DNA from: Polynucleobacter victoriensis
GTDB lineage: Bacteria > Pseudomonadota > Gammaproteobacteria > Burkholderiales > Burkholderiaceae
Assembly (NCBI RefSeq): GCF_900187875.1
Contig: NZ_FYEX01000002.1
Location: 310,001-374,000, forward strand
Length of the DNA stretch: 64,000 nucleotides
Direction of reading: 5' to 3'
Shown here: in pieces, positions 1-8,618 of the stretch
Position numbering within the stretch: position 1 is the stretch's first letter
Layout of the letters: each line of letters begins with the position of its first letter
Notes under the pieces: model-generated
The model's database searches: none
Told to the model about the DNA's origin: nothing
Seen by the model: the letters and a program-made list of their open reading frames with translations, nothing else
Made by a program: the position numbers and the translations under genes

Positions 1-891
1 CAAGGCGTCAGCGACGTTACCCACAGCTACTGCTACTGAGATAGCCATACAACGCTCACCAGCAGAACCATAAGCAGCACCCATCAGGGCATCAACTGCT
101 TGATCTAAGTCTGCATCAGGCATCACCACCATGTGGTTCTTAGCGCCCCCTAAGGCTTGTACACGCTTACCGTTTTTCGCTGCAGTCTCATAGATATATG
201 CGGCAATGGGTGTCGAGCCAACAAAACTCACAGCCTTCACATCAGGGTGTGCCAATAGAGCATCTACTGCAGTCTTATCACCATGAACGACATTGAAAAC
301 ACCTTTGGGTAAGCCAGCCTCTTCTAACCATTTAGCCGCCAATAAGGTAGCTGATGGATCACGCTCAGAAGGTTTTAAAACGAATGTGTTGCCACAGGCA
401 ATTGCCACTGGATACATCCACATCGGCACCATCGCTGGGAAATTAAAAGGAGTAATACCTGCACAAACCCCAACTGCTTGGCGCATGGTCCAAGCATCCA
501 TACCCTTACCTATTTGCTCGGTGTACTCACCCTTTAATAACTGAGGAATACCACAGGCGAAATCAACCACTTCTAAACCACGCTGAATTTCACCCTTGGC
601 ATCTTCAAATGTTTTGCCGTGCTCTCTGGTGATAACTTCTGCCATCTCATCGATGCGCTCTTCAATAATCGCCTTGAAGTTAAACATCACCTTCGCGCGT
701 CGCGTGACAGGCGTGGTCGACCAAGCAGGAAAAGCAGCTTTAGCAGCAGCAACTGCTTTTGCAACGCCCTCAGCGTTCGCCAACTCAACTTGACGTCTGA
801 CTTGACCCGTGGCCGGTTCAAAAACTGGGGCAGTAGTACCGCCGAAATGAGTGACCACACCATTGATATGGTGTCCTATTGTTTCTGACAT
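1..891 (-). CDS. mmsA: Methylmalonate-semialdehyde dehydrogenase (CoA-acylating), 3' part missing
   Basis: The left window edge cuts this gene; the first 297 residues (of about 500 in the family) are present. Family role: NAD-dependent oxidation of methylmalonate or malonate semialdehyde to propionyl-CoA or acetyl-CoA, in valine and beta-alanine or inositol breakdown. Visible are the NAD-fold segment [16 protein letters not shown], the FVGSTPIA strand, and [10 protein letters not shown]. Catalytic Cys281 lies in GSAGERCM, close to the edge. The GGAKNH sequence, in place of the ELGGK of ordinary aldehyde dehydrogenases, is typical of MmsA. The ATG has GGAG six bases upstream. It is divergent from the lipoprotein gene at 950. 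Confidence 0.93.
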   Translation of the reverse strand, partial: MSETIGHHINGVVTHFGGTTAPVFEPATGQVRRQVELANAEGVAKAVAAAKAAFPAWSTTPVTRRAKVMFNFKAIIEERIDEMAEVITREHGKTFEDAKGEIQRGLEVVDFACGIPQLLKGEYTEQIGKGMDAWTMRQAVGVCAGITPFNFPAMVPMWMYPVAIACGNTFVLKPSERDPSATLLAAKWLEEAGLPKGVFNVVHGDKTAVDALLAHPDVKAVSFVGSTPIAAYIYETAAKNGKRVQALGGAKNHMVVMPDADLDQAVDALMGAAYGSAGERCMAISVAVAVGNVADAL

Positions 892-949
892 TTTGTCTCC
901 TACTTGTTTTATATTCTTAGGGTTACCACTTTATCAAGATTCTATCTAA

Positions 950-1237
950 TTGGGTATTTTTAGGTTTTTTCTCATTTTTTGCGGGCTTGGACTGACTTTA
1001 GGCCAATTGTCTGGCTGCGCCATGGTGGCAGCCTACCCAGTGACTGCAGTCAGCGTTGGTTCTGCCGCAACCACTGGCAAAAGTCTGACTGATCACGCTG
1101 CCTCAGAAAGTACTGGGCACGATTGTTCAGTAATGAGGGTTTTTGATGGTCAGCCAGCTTGTGAAAAACGCCTGAAACCAAGCGATGTGCCGGTGCAAGA
1201 TTACAGTCGCAAGCAAAAGCTTGTGCCTGCGAACTAA
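950..1237 (+). CDS. Small predicted lipoprotein
   Basis: A 95-residue protein of unknown function. A hydrophobic signal segment (residues 4-19) ends in the lipobox L20-S21-G22-C23, so it is probably a lipid-anchored envelope protein. Downstream is an Ala/Val/Ser/Thr-rich stretch, then two cysteines in the polar C-terminal half (D-C-S and A-C-E), which could form a disulphide. The start is a TTG directly after an in-frame TAA, so no longer start is possible; no strong ribosome site is visible. It converges with the DUF1178 gene. I do not recognise a named family. Confidence 0.7.
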   Translation: MGIFRFFLIFCGLGLTLGQLSGCAMVAAYPVTAVSVGSAATTGKSLTDHAASESTGHDCSVMRVFDGQPACEKRLKPSDVPVQDYSRKQKLVPAN

Positions 1238-1264
1238 ATTAGACTTACCTGTCCAAGTACAGGT

Positions 1265-1753
1265 TTATTGCAGGGTGTCTTTAAGGGCAGGCAAGATAGG
1301 TAGAGCCACTACTTCTATGCCCTCTTCACGCAATTCTGCAGTTTCATCAGCAGTAGCGTGGCCACGAATACTTCTTTCAGGAGCTTCACGGTAATGAATT
1401 TTTCTAGCTTCTTCAGCAAAGTCATTACCAACATCTTCAGTCTTACTAATTAGTTCACGCATTGCCTTCATCACAGTAGCCTGAACCTTGGCTTGTAAAT
1501 TAGCTTGCTCTTGGCCAGTTAAGACCATTGAATTACCCATACTGACACCCTCTTCTGGTGCAGCAACTGGCGCGAGCTCCCTATTTGAGTGCTTGGCAAT
1601 TCTTGGCGCCGATGGCAAGCGCGATACTTCATGACTGTCACATACCGGGCAGGTTAGTAAACCGTTTTCTTGTTGTTCTAGAGCATCCGCTTCAGAAGCA
1701 AACCAGCCTTCAAAGTGGTGATCTAAATGACAAACGAGGTTATAGACTTTCAT
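1265..1753 (-). CDS. DUF1178 family protein
   Basis: A 162-residue protein matching the DUF1178 family, common in alpha- and betaproteobacteria; its function is unknown. The N-terminal third looks like a small zinc-ribbon: C8-H9 near the start and the C35-P-V-C38 pair, with the typical LVCHLDHHFEGWFAS opening. A Pro/Ala-rich linker and a charged helical C-terminal region follow (about residues 85-140). In related genomes, as I recall them, this gene follows the nuo-DUF2818-Nudix series. Here the efflux operon at 1913-7976 lies between it and the Nudix gene. Confidence 0.85.
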   Translation of the reverse strand: MKVYNLVCHLDHHFEGWFASEADALEQQENGLLTCPVCDSHEVSRLPSAPRIAKHSNRELAPVAAPEEGVSMGNSMVLTGQEQANLQAKVQATVMKAMRELISKTEDVGNDFAEEARKIHYREAPERSIRGHATADETAELREEGIEVVALPILPALKDTLQ

Positions 1754-1841
1754 GGAATTCGATTGATGTTTTTAATAAGTGTTGCAAAAAGCGTAGTTTT
1801 TTTACTAATAATGAAATTGTGCCATAAAGCCCCGATAAGAC

Positions 1842-1856
1842 TAGGGATTATCCCTA
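1842..1856. promoter_or_regulatory. Perfect 15-bp palindrome, candidate operator of the efflux operon
   Basis: TAGGGATTATCCCTA is a perfect 7-1-7 inverted repeat 56 bases before the efflux operon's first ATG. A possible -10 box TATAAA (1869-1874) follows, with the palindrome's centre about 20 bases upstream of it. The repeat would therefore overlap the -35 region, a usual place for a repressor or activator of a metal-resistance operon. No regulator gene is adjacent. The function is inferred from position only. Confidence 0.4.
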
Positions 1857-1912
1857 TGAGAAATCTGCTATAAATACTACAAATATTTCAAATAAAAAAG
1901 ATAAGCAAATAC

Positions 1913-3208
1913 ATGCATTTAACTACTCAAAGAATTGAGCAACAGCAAGTGCTGAAATGCTTCCTCACAAGCTTATTCTGTTCGCTGATTTTTTTTGGCC
2001 CATCCGCTAACTCACAAACCAAAAAAACGCACTCATTGGATGACTTAATCCAAATTGCAATCAACTCCAATCCAGAAATACTGGCTGCCAGAGATCAAGC
2101 TAAAGCCTACAGTGGGCAATTAAGTGCGGCTAGAGCAATTCCTAACCCTGAATTTGAGGGCGTTAGGGGTCAGCAAAAATTACGTTCAGATAACAGCAGG
2201 ATTGGATCAACCTCATCTTGGTCTGTTACTCAACCACTTGATATGCCCTATACCAGGATACCTAGGGTGAATGCTGCAGAAGCTCAATTGCAAGCTAGTG
2301 ACGCAATGAGAATAGCCAAAGAATTTGAAATTATTTCGAAAGTTAAAAATCGCTATTACGACTACATGCGCCGCCAAGAAGAACTCAAGGCTGCAAATGA
2401 AGATATGGAGTTAACGCGACAAATACGTGATCGCATTCAACTCAGGTATCAAGTGGGTGAAACAGCCAAGTTTGAATTAATTAGAGCTGAAACTGATTAC
2501 TTAAATGTGAAGATGGTGGCACAAGCCAGCCAATCAAGACTTAATCAATCAAAATCGCAACTAAGACAAGCTGTTGGTCCGCAACTACCTCAGAACTTTG
2601 AAATTACTATTGCGCCTTTCAAAGAAATTGAAATTCCCCCCCTACCTGCACTAGTTGAAGAAATTAGAAACCAAAATCCTGAACTGACCAGAGCTAAGGC
2701 AGAGTTGGCAAGTGCTGAATCAAAATTAAGCCTAGAACAAAATTCCAGACTACCTAAACTATCTTTAAAAGCACAGCAAAGTAATGAGCCAGATTTTAAA
2801 GATCGAAGCTATGGTGTTGTGGTCACTATTCCAATCTGGGATTGGCGTATTGGTCAAGTCAGAGAAGCAGCAGCCAATGTGTCTCGTGCAAAAAACATGC
2901 TGAACTATGAGTCTCAGAATATTGAGACTCAGATTGAATTGGCTTATCAACAGTTTGAGACCATCAGTTACCAAGTCAAGACTTTAGAAAATGAGGTGAT
3001 TGTTCAGGCAGCTGATGCCAGAAGGATTGCGGAAGCATCATACAGACATGGCGAACGTGGCATGCTTGAGTATCTAGATGCTCAAAGAACATTTAGAGCA
3101 GCACGCGCTGATCTAATCAGAGCTAAATACGAATTGGCTCTTATCTCCATTGAGATCGAACGCCTTAGATCAAATCCAAAAACATTATCCAAGCTACTAG
3201 AGCAATAA
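1913..3208 (+). CDS. TolC/CzcC-type outer-membrane efflux channel
   Basis: A 431-residue outer membrane efflux protein, the channel of a tripartite heavy-metal RND system. There is an N-terminal hydrophobic signal segment (about residues 14-33, ending ANSQ), then the two tandem OEP repeats with long helical stretches such as NPEILAARDQAKAYSGQLS and, in the second repeat, NPELTRAKAELASAESKL. First gene of a four-gene operon; one base separates it from the adaptor gene. The start is uncertain: ATG 1913 gives an unusually long n-region and a GTG at 1949 is possible. Many arginines use AGA or AGG, unlike the nuo genes, suggesting a different origin. Confidence 0.88.
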   Translation: MHLTTQRIEQQQVLKCFLTSLFCSLIFFGPSANSQTKKTHSLDDLIQIAINSNPEILAARDQAKAYSGQLSAARAIPNPEFEGVRGQQKLRSDNSRIGSTSSWSVTQPLDMPYTRIPRVNAAEAQLQASDAMRIAKEFEIISKVKNRYYDYMRRQEELKAANEDMELTRQIRDRIQLRYQVGETAKFELIRAETDYLNVKMVAQASQSRLNQSKSQLRQAVGPQLPQNFEITIAPFKEIEIPPLPALVEEIRNQNPELTRAKAELASAESKLSLEQNSRLPKLSLKAQQSNEPDFKDRSYGVVVTIPIWDWRIGQVREAAANVSRAKNMLNYESQNIETQIELAYQQFETISYQVKTLENEVIVQAADARRIAEASYRHGERGMLEYLDAQRTFRAARADLIRAKYELALISIEIERLRSNPKTLSKLLEQ

Positions 3209-3209
3209 T

Positions 3210-4562
3210 ATGAGACTACCCAACCTTCCTAAGCTACATCTTGATGCTATCAAGCAGATAACATCTACTGGCTATGTCTGGGCAATTAACCAATCAAAAC
3301 TGGTTATCAACACCATTAAAAATTTTCAAGAGCAGGCTAATAAAAATACTCGTGCTTGGTTAAGCACAACCGCCCCCATCATCTTGGAATTGTTCGACAA
3401 GCTACCTAAGTTTGTTAGGAACATTGCCCCATTCTTACCGTGGACTTTCTTACTCGTATTTACATTGAATTTATTTGATGTTTTTGAAAAAACTCCACAA
3501 GCCATCAAAGCACAAGATCCAAGCATTGTGATCATTAACCCTGAAGTACAAAAAATGATTGCAGAAGGTGAAGCGGTGATTGGGCCTTATATCGAAGTTA
3601 TTCGAGTTTCAGGCCGCATTGATTTTCATGAATCTCATCTCGCAAGAATCGGCGCCAACGTCACAGGTCGAGTTGCTGAAATGCATGCCATACCTGGCCA
3701 AATCGTCAAGCAAGGTGACATACTGGCACAGATCACATCCACGGAGCTCACACAATCGCAATTAGCTTATTTAAAAGCCAGAAATGCAAGCGATCTGGCT
3801 GAGCGTGCAGCTGAACGTGCTCGCATCCTATATAAAGAGGATGTGATTGCTTTAGCAGAAATGCAACGAAGAGAATCTGAAGCAAGCAATGCAAAAGCTG
3901 AATTAAGAGCCTCACAAGATCAGTTGATTGTGCAAGGCATGAATAAAGCAAGCATCAACCGTTTAGCAAAAACAGGCGTAATTGAATCAATCAACAATGT
4001 CACAGCAACCATACCGGGCGAAGTTGTTGAAAGAAAAATTAATAAAGGGCAAGTTGTACAACCATCTGATGCCCTGTACACGATTGCCAATTTAGATATC
4101 TTGTGGGCTATTGCACAAGTACCAGAAACCAATGCCCCACTGATTAAGAAAGGGCAAAAATCTGAAATCCAAGTCAGTGCACTCAACAATAAAAAAATTG
4201 AGTCTGAGATTTCTTATGTGAGCTCAATTGTTAATCCTGAAACAAGAACTGTGGTGGTGCGTGCTGAAATTGACAACACCAATCGTCAGTTAAAGCCTGG
4301 CATGCTAGCCACCATGTTAGTTGAAAGCGAACCTGTCGATATTTTGACAGTTCCATCCGAGGCGATTGTGCGTGACGACAACACAGATCACGTGTTTGTA
4401 AAAGTTAATAATGAAACATTCAAGATGGTTCACGTCAAAGCAGGTCCTGAAGGTAAAGGACAGCGCCCCATTTACTCTGGGATTGAACCAGGCCAAGTAA
4501 TTGTGATCAAGGGTGCCTATCACCTCAATACCGAACGCAAAAGACAATTGAGCGGCGGTTAA
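3210..4562 (+). CDS. RND efflux periplasmic adaptor (CzcB/CusB type) with long N-terminal extension
   Basis: A 450-residue membrane-fusion protein that links the inner-membrane pump to the outer-membrane channel. A barrel-sandwich/lipoyl half appears at about residues 140-175 (ARIGANVTGRVAEMHAIPGQ, then VKQGDILAQI), followed by a coiled-coil hairpin (about 175-245), the second lipoyl half (ATIPGEVVERKINKGQ) and beta-barrel domains. Unusual: about 85 polar, amphipathic residues precede the single membrane segment PFLPWTFLLVFTLNLF (about 88-110). Most family members start with the membrane anchor, so this adaptor has an extra, presumably cytoplasmic, domain. One base separates it from each neighbour. 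Confidence 0.88.
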   Translation: MRLPNLPKLHLDAIKQITSTGYVWAINQSKLVINTIKNFQEQANKNTRAWLSTTAPIILELFDKLPKFVRNIAPFLPWTFLLVFTLNLFDVFEKTPQAIKAQDPSIVIINPEVQKMIAEGEAVIGPYIEVIRVSGRIDFHESHLARIGANVTGRVAEMHAIPGQIVKQGDILAQITSTELTQSQLAYLKARNASDLAERAAERARILYKEDVIALAEMQRRESEASNAKAELRASQDQLIVQGMNKASINRLAKTGVIESINNVTATIPGEVVERKINKGQVVQPSDALYTIANLDILWAIAQVPETNAPLIKKGQKSEIQVSALNNKKIESEISYVSSIVNPETRTVVVRAEIDNTNRQLKPGMLATMLVESEPVDILTVPSEAIVRDDNTDHVFVKVNNETFKMVHVKAGPEGKGQRPIYSGIEPGQVIVIKGAYHLNTERKRQLSGG

Positions 4563-4563
4563 T

Positions 4564-7500
4564 ATGATTGAAAAAATTGTTCGTGCCGCACTACAGCAGC
4601 GCATCCTAGTTGCAGTCATTGCAACAGTGATGTTGTTTGTGGGATTGATGGCAGTAAAAAAGTTATCTGTTGATGCCTTCCCGGATGTCACCAACGTTCA
4701 GGTTCAAGTAGCAACCGAAGCTCCTGGCAAATCACCCGAAGAAGTAGAACGATTTGTCACAGTGCCTATTGAAATTGGTATGACGGGTCTACCTGGCTTA
4801 GTAGAAATGCGCTCTCTTAACAGAAATGGCATATCTATTGTTACTTTGGTATTTACCGAAAAAACTGATATCTATTTCGCTAGACAATTGGTGATGGAGC
4901 GCTTGTTAGAGGTCATGCCTAAAATGCCATTAGGCATCTCTCCTGTGATGGCACCCCCATCAACTGGTTTAGGTGAAATCTATCAATACACCATCGAACA
5001 CCCAAGTGATGCGAATCGAGAGATTCCTGTTGACGAGTTAGTGGAGCGTCGCCTAATACAAGATTGGGTTGTGCGCCCCATGCTTAGATCCATTCCTGGC
5101 GTCGCAGAAATTAATACCCAAGGTGGCTACGCCAAACAATACCATGTGCTAGTTAACCCAGATCGCTTAAGACACTATCAAATCAATCTAGAAGATGTGT
5201 ACAGCGCCTTAGCTAGAAACAATGCCAACTCAGGTGGTGGACAACTACCAGTTTATGCAGAACGATACCTCATCCGCGGTATTGGTTTAATTGAAAAACC
5301 AGATGACATTGGTCAAATCATTCTTAAAGAGGTTCGCGGCACACCTGTCTATGTAAAAAACGTTGCTGAAGTCACTATCGGCACAGAAATACGACAAGGC
5401 GCCATTATTAAGAATGGCACCACAGAAGCAGTCGCTGGCATTGTGCAAATGAACCGTGGCGCCAACGCGAGAGAGGTTGTTAATCGCGTTAAAGCCAAAG
5501 TCAAAGAAATCAATGAGCGCAAGCTCTTACCAGACGGCATGCAAATCGTGCCGTTTTATGACAGAACTGACTTAGTCAATGCCGCAATGTTTAACGTTGC
5601 CAAGGTATTGATTGAGGGCATCATCCTTGTAGTGATTGTGCTATTTGTATTTTTAGGCGACGTTCGATCATCATTGATTGTGGTGGCTACACTAGTACTC
5701 ACACCGCTCATCACCTTTTTAACCATGAACCACTATGGCATTTCTGCCAATTTGATGTCTTTAGGTGGTCTAGCCATTGCGATTGGCATCATGGTCGATG
5801 GCTCGGTGGTAGTGGTTGAAAACACCTTCGCCAAACTAGGAGAGCGCCTCAAACAAGGCGAATCAAAGAATCGTATTGTGCTCGAAGCTGCCACTGAAGT
5901 TGGCACCCCAGTACTGTTTGGCGTAGGCATCATTATTTTGGTATTCATGCCACTCCTAGGCTTAGAGGGCATGGAGGGCAAAATGTTTGCGCCCCTGGCA
6001 CTCACCATTGCGATTGCGCTCACTATTTCTTTAATTTTGTCATTCACACTCTCACCAGTGATGTGCTCATATATCCTTCAGGGTGGAGCAGAACATGACA
6101 CCAAGCTAGTTGCCAAACTCAAAAAACCATACATGCAATGGTTAGACTGGTGTTTGCAAAACCCCAAACTAGTGGTTAAACGTGCACTCATTGGTTTGGC
6201 TGTTAGCTTGGTTGGCTTTGTATTGTTAGGCAAATCATTTATACCGGTGATGCAAGAAGGCTCCATCACACCCGTGATTGTGAGAGCTCCAAATATTTCA
6301 TTAGATGAGTCAATCAAGCTTGAATTTGAAGCTTTAAAAAGAATCATGACCATCCAAGGGGTTGAAAAAGCCGTATCACGACTTGGTCGCGGCGAATCTC
6401 CTGCTGACCCTGGGCAACCGAATGAATCCGACCCGATTGTTTCACTCAAACCACAAGGGGATCGGAAGCTATCGCAAGAGGAAATTGCCAATCAAATTCG
6501 TGAAAAACTCAAAACCCTACCTGGTATTGAGCTAGCCATCTCTCAACCAATTGCTGCACGCGTGGATGAAATGGTCTCCGGCGTCAGATCACAAGTTGCC
6601 GTTAAGATTTTTGGCGATGACCTCGAGCAATTAAAGAAACTCGGGGCGCAAATTGGCTTAATACTTGCCAATACATCAGGTGGCACTGACTTACGTATTG
6701 AACAAGTATCTGGCCAAAACTATCTAAATATCAAAATTGACCGTGATGCGATTGCAAGGCACGGTATTAACGTTTCAGACGTCAATGATGTTATTGAAAC
6801 AGCCATTGGTGGCAAAGAAGCCAGCATGGTATTTGAAGGAGAAAGAAGATTCCCCTTGGTGTTGCGCTACCCAGCCCCTTATCGTGAAAACGTGAGCGCT
6901 ATTGAAAACATCACATTGCGATCACCCAACGGCGCTTTGGTTCTGATGAGAGACCTAGCCAAAATTAGCATTATTGATGGCCCCTCACAAATCTCCAGAG
7001 AATCTGGCAAGCGCCGCTTGGTAATTGGCGTGAACGTCAATGGTCGAGATTTGGGTGGTTTTGTTAAAGAAGCACAAGACAAAATTGCCAAAGAGGTTTC
7101 ATTACCAAATGGTTACACCCTAGACTGGGGTGGTCAGTTTGAAAACATGCAACGCGCTATGTCACGCCTCATGATCATTATTCCACTGACTATTTTGGCG
7201 ATTTTCTTCTTGCTGTTCATGCTATTTAAATCAATCAGATTGGCTGGCTTGATTATTCTGGTTTTACCATTTGCTTCTATTGGTGGAGTATTTGGTCTGC
7301 TAATTTCTGGTGAATATTTATCAGTTCCTGCTGCGGTAGGATTTATCAATCTATGGGGCATAGCGGTACTTAATGGTGTGGTGCTGGTGTCATTCATCAA
7401 GCAACTGCGAGAAGACGGCATGGGCTTAAAAGAGGCTCTGATTGAGGGTTGCACTCACCGCTTTAGACCGGTGATGATGACCGCTTGCGTGGCCATGTTA

Positions 7501-7659
7501 GCCCTTGTACCGATGTTAATTTCAAGTGGCCCAGGCTCAGAAGTCACTAGACCCTTGGCTGTTGTTGTCATTTTCGGCCTGATCACATCCACATCACTCA
7601 CATTACTGGTCTTGCCAGTTCTTTATGGCTGGTTTGAAGAAAAGGAAATTGAAGCATGA
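4564..7659 (+). CDS. Heavy-metal efflux RND pump (CzcA/CusA family)
   Basis: A 1031-residue inner-membrane RND transporter of the heavy-metal efflux class: proton-driven antiport of metal ions from periplasm or cytoplasm to the outside. It has the twelve-helix plan with two large periplasmic loops, including the typical DAFPDVTNVQVQV and NTQGGYAKQYHVLVNP segments. In the fourth helix, AIGIMVDGSVVVVEN keeps D412 and E419, but Ala406 replaces the first Asp of the CzcA signature (DFG-x3-DGA). Ion specificity therefore cannot be taken from CzcA. Its stop overlaps the PII-like gene by ATGA. Confidence 0.93.
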   Translation: MIEKIVRAALQQRILVAVIATVMLFVGLMAVKKLSVDAFPDVTNVQVQVATEAPGKSPEEVERFVTVPIEIGMTGLPGLVEMRSLNRNGISIVTLVFTEKTDIYFARQLVMERLLEVMPKMPLGISPVMAPPSTGLGEIYQYTIEHPSDANREIPVDELVERRLIQDWVVRPMLRSIPGVAEINTQGGYAKQYHVLVNPDRLRHYQINLEDVYSALARNNANSGGGQLPVYAERYLIRGIGLIEKPDDIGQIILKEVRGTPVYVKNVAEVTIGTEIRQGAIIKNGTTEAVAGIVQMNRGANAREVVNRVKAKVKEINERKLLPDGMQIVPFYDRTDLVNAAMFNVAKVLIEGIILVVIVLFVFLGDVRSSLIVVATLVLTPLITFLTMNHYGISANLMSLGGLAIAIGIMVDGSVVVVENTFAKLGERLKQGESKNRIVLEAATEVGTPVLFGVGIIILVFMPLLGLEGMEGKMFAPLALTIAIALTISLILSFTLSPVMCSYILQGGAEHDTKLVAKLKKPYMQWLDWCLQNPKLVVKRALIGLAVSLVGFVLLGKSFIPVMQEGSITPVIVRAPNISLDESIKLEFEALKRIMTIQGVEKAVSRLGRGESPADPGQPNESDPIVSLKPQGDRKLSQEEIANQIREKLKTLPGIELAISQPIAARVDEMVSGVRSQVAVKIFGDDLEQLKKLGAQIGLILANTSGGTDLRIEQVSGQNYLNIKIDRDAIARHGINVSDVNDVIETAIGGKEASMVFEGERRFPLVLRYPAPYRENVSAIENITLRSPNGALVLMRDLAKISIIDGPSQISRESGKRRLVIGVNVNGRDLGGFVKEAQDKIAKEVSLPNGYTLDWGGQFENMQRAMSRLMIIIPLTILAIFFLLFMLFKSIRLAGLIILVLPFASIGGVFGLLISGEYLSVPAAVGFINLWGIAVLNGVVLVSFIKQLREDGMGLKEALIEGCTHRFRPVMMTACVAMLALVPMLISSGPGSEVTRPLAVVVIFGLITSTSLTLLVLPVLYGWFEEKEIEA

Positions 7660-7976
7660 AAGAAATTAAAGCAATCATCCGACCCAATAAGTTACCCTTA
7701 TTGCGTAATAAGCTTATGGAAACCCCAGGCTTTCCTGGGATGACGATCTCTAAGGCCGAAGGCTGCAGCGCCCCCAACAAGGTCAATAAAAGTAGCATCA
7801 AAGATGAGCTAACTGACTACACGCAAAAGACAAGAATTGAAATCGTGTGCCCTGATGAGGTGGCAGATCAATTGATGGATGTGATTATTTACGTATGCCA
7901 AACAGGTCAAATTGGGGATGGCATCGTTTGGATGACCACTATCGATAAGGCAAGCTTTATTGCTAAATCCAAATAA
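7656..7976 (+). CDS. PII-like protein of the metal-efflux-linked group (PII-NG type)
   Basis: A 106-residue PII-fold protein. Start and fold are supported by the MKEIKAIIRPNKLPLL opening (a beta-strand/helix as in GlnB) and the C-terminal signature TGQIGDGIVWMTT, close to the PII TGxxGDGKIFV pattern. The T-loop region differs: the sequence around FPGMTISKAEGC lacks the GlnB FGRQKG motif. A tyrosine (LTDYTQ) lies near the usual uridylylation site, but the context is not canonical. The ATG overlaps the pump's TGA (ATGA), with AGGA upstream, so translation is probably coupled. A PII group encoded beside heavy-metal RND pumps has been described; the role here would be to sense nucleotide or metal state for the pump (inferred). 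Confidence 0.85.
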   Translation: MKEIKAIIRPNKLPLLRNKLMETPGFPGMTISKAEGCSAPNKVNKSSIKDELTDYTQKTRIEIVCPDEVADQLMDVIIYVCQTGQIGDGIVWMTTIDKASFIAKSK

Positions 7977-8010
7977 AGCAGTGAATTGATTACTGCTTTA
8001 TTTATTTGTT
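7974..8010 (+). terminator. Terminator of the efflux operon, probably bidirectional
   Basis: A 9-bp stem (TAAAGCAGT at 7974-7982 with ACTGCTTTA at 7992-8000) is followed by TTTATTTGTTT on the plus strand. It starts inside the stop region of the PII-like gene. The Nudix gene converges on it from the right and may use the same hairpin. Confidence 0.75.
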
Positions 8011-8021
8011 TATTTATTGCT

Positions 8022-8606
8022 TTATTTCTTGTTTAGTTTTTTCTCTAGGTGATACACCGAGATAATGGTTTTAACATCAGTGATCTTGCCTTCTGCAATC
8101 CATTGATGCATTTCATCTAAGGTTGCAGCAAAGACATCGAGGAACTCACCTTCATCCAAAGACCTTTCACCAGCAGTCAAGCCCTTGGCTAAATAGATGT
8201 CGATGAATTCTGTGGAATATGAAATCACTGGGTGTATACGCCCCAAAAACTCCCATGTTGTGGCGGTATAACCTGTTTCTTCCAATAACTCTCTTTGGGC
8301 ACACAACAATGGGTCCTCGCCCACCTCTAATTTACCCGCGGGGATTTCTAGCATGGCAGCATCTACTGGGTATCTAAACTGCCTTTCTAAGATGATCCTG
8401 CCATCATCCAATATCGGCACTATTGCTATAGCACCTGGATGAATCAAATACTCACGAAACGTTTCATTACCATCAGGCAACTTAACGATGTCTTTTTTTA
8501 ATTTTAAGAATTTACCTTGATAGGCATCTTCAGAAGAAATCGGATGCTCACGCAAGTGATCATCTGTGACTGGCAAATCTGATAGATTTTTTTCTGATTT
8601 AGTCAC
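8022..8606 (-). CDS. Nudix hydrolase, ADP-ribose pyrophosphatase type
   Basis: A 194-residue Nudix hydrolase that probably cleaves ADP-ribose to AMP and ribose 5-phosphate. The complete Nudix box GKLEVGEDPLLCAQRELLEETGY is present (G-x5-E-x7-REL-x-EE-x-GY, positions 8266-8334), preceded by the IVPILDDGRIILERQFRYPV strand typical of the NudF/YffH ADP-ribose group. The start is GTG with no better upstream choice. It lies 12 bases after the DUF2818 gene and is likely the last gene of the nuo transcript. Confidence 0.88.
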   Translation of the reverse strand: MTKSEKNLSDLPVTDDHLREHPISSEDAYQGKFLKLKKDIVKLPDGNETFREYLIHPGAIAIVPILDDGRIILERQFRYPVDAAMLEIPAGKLEVGEDPLLCAQRELLEETGYTATTWEFLGRIHPVISYSTEFIDIYLAKGLTAGERSLDEGEFLDVFAATLDEMHQWIAEGKITDVKTIISVYHLEKKLNKK

Positions 8607-8618
8607 GAGTAGAAATCA

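Noticed and set aside
293..888. Three plus-strand reading frames opposite mmsA
   Set aside because: They are antisense to a clear aldehyde dehydrogenase gene, lack ribosome sites and resemble no known protein.
5349..7454. Several minus-strand frames of 63-137 codons inside the RND pump gene
   Set aside because: They are shadows of the pump's codon pattern; none has a ribosome site or recognisable domain.
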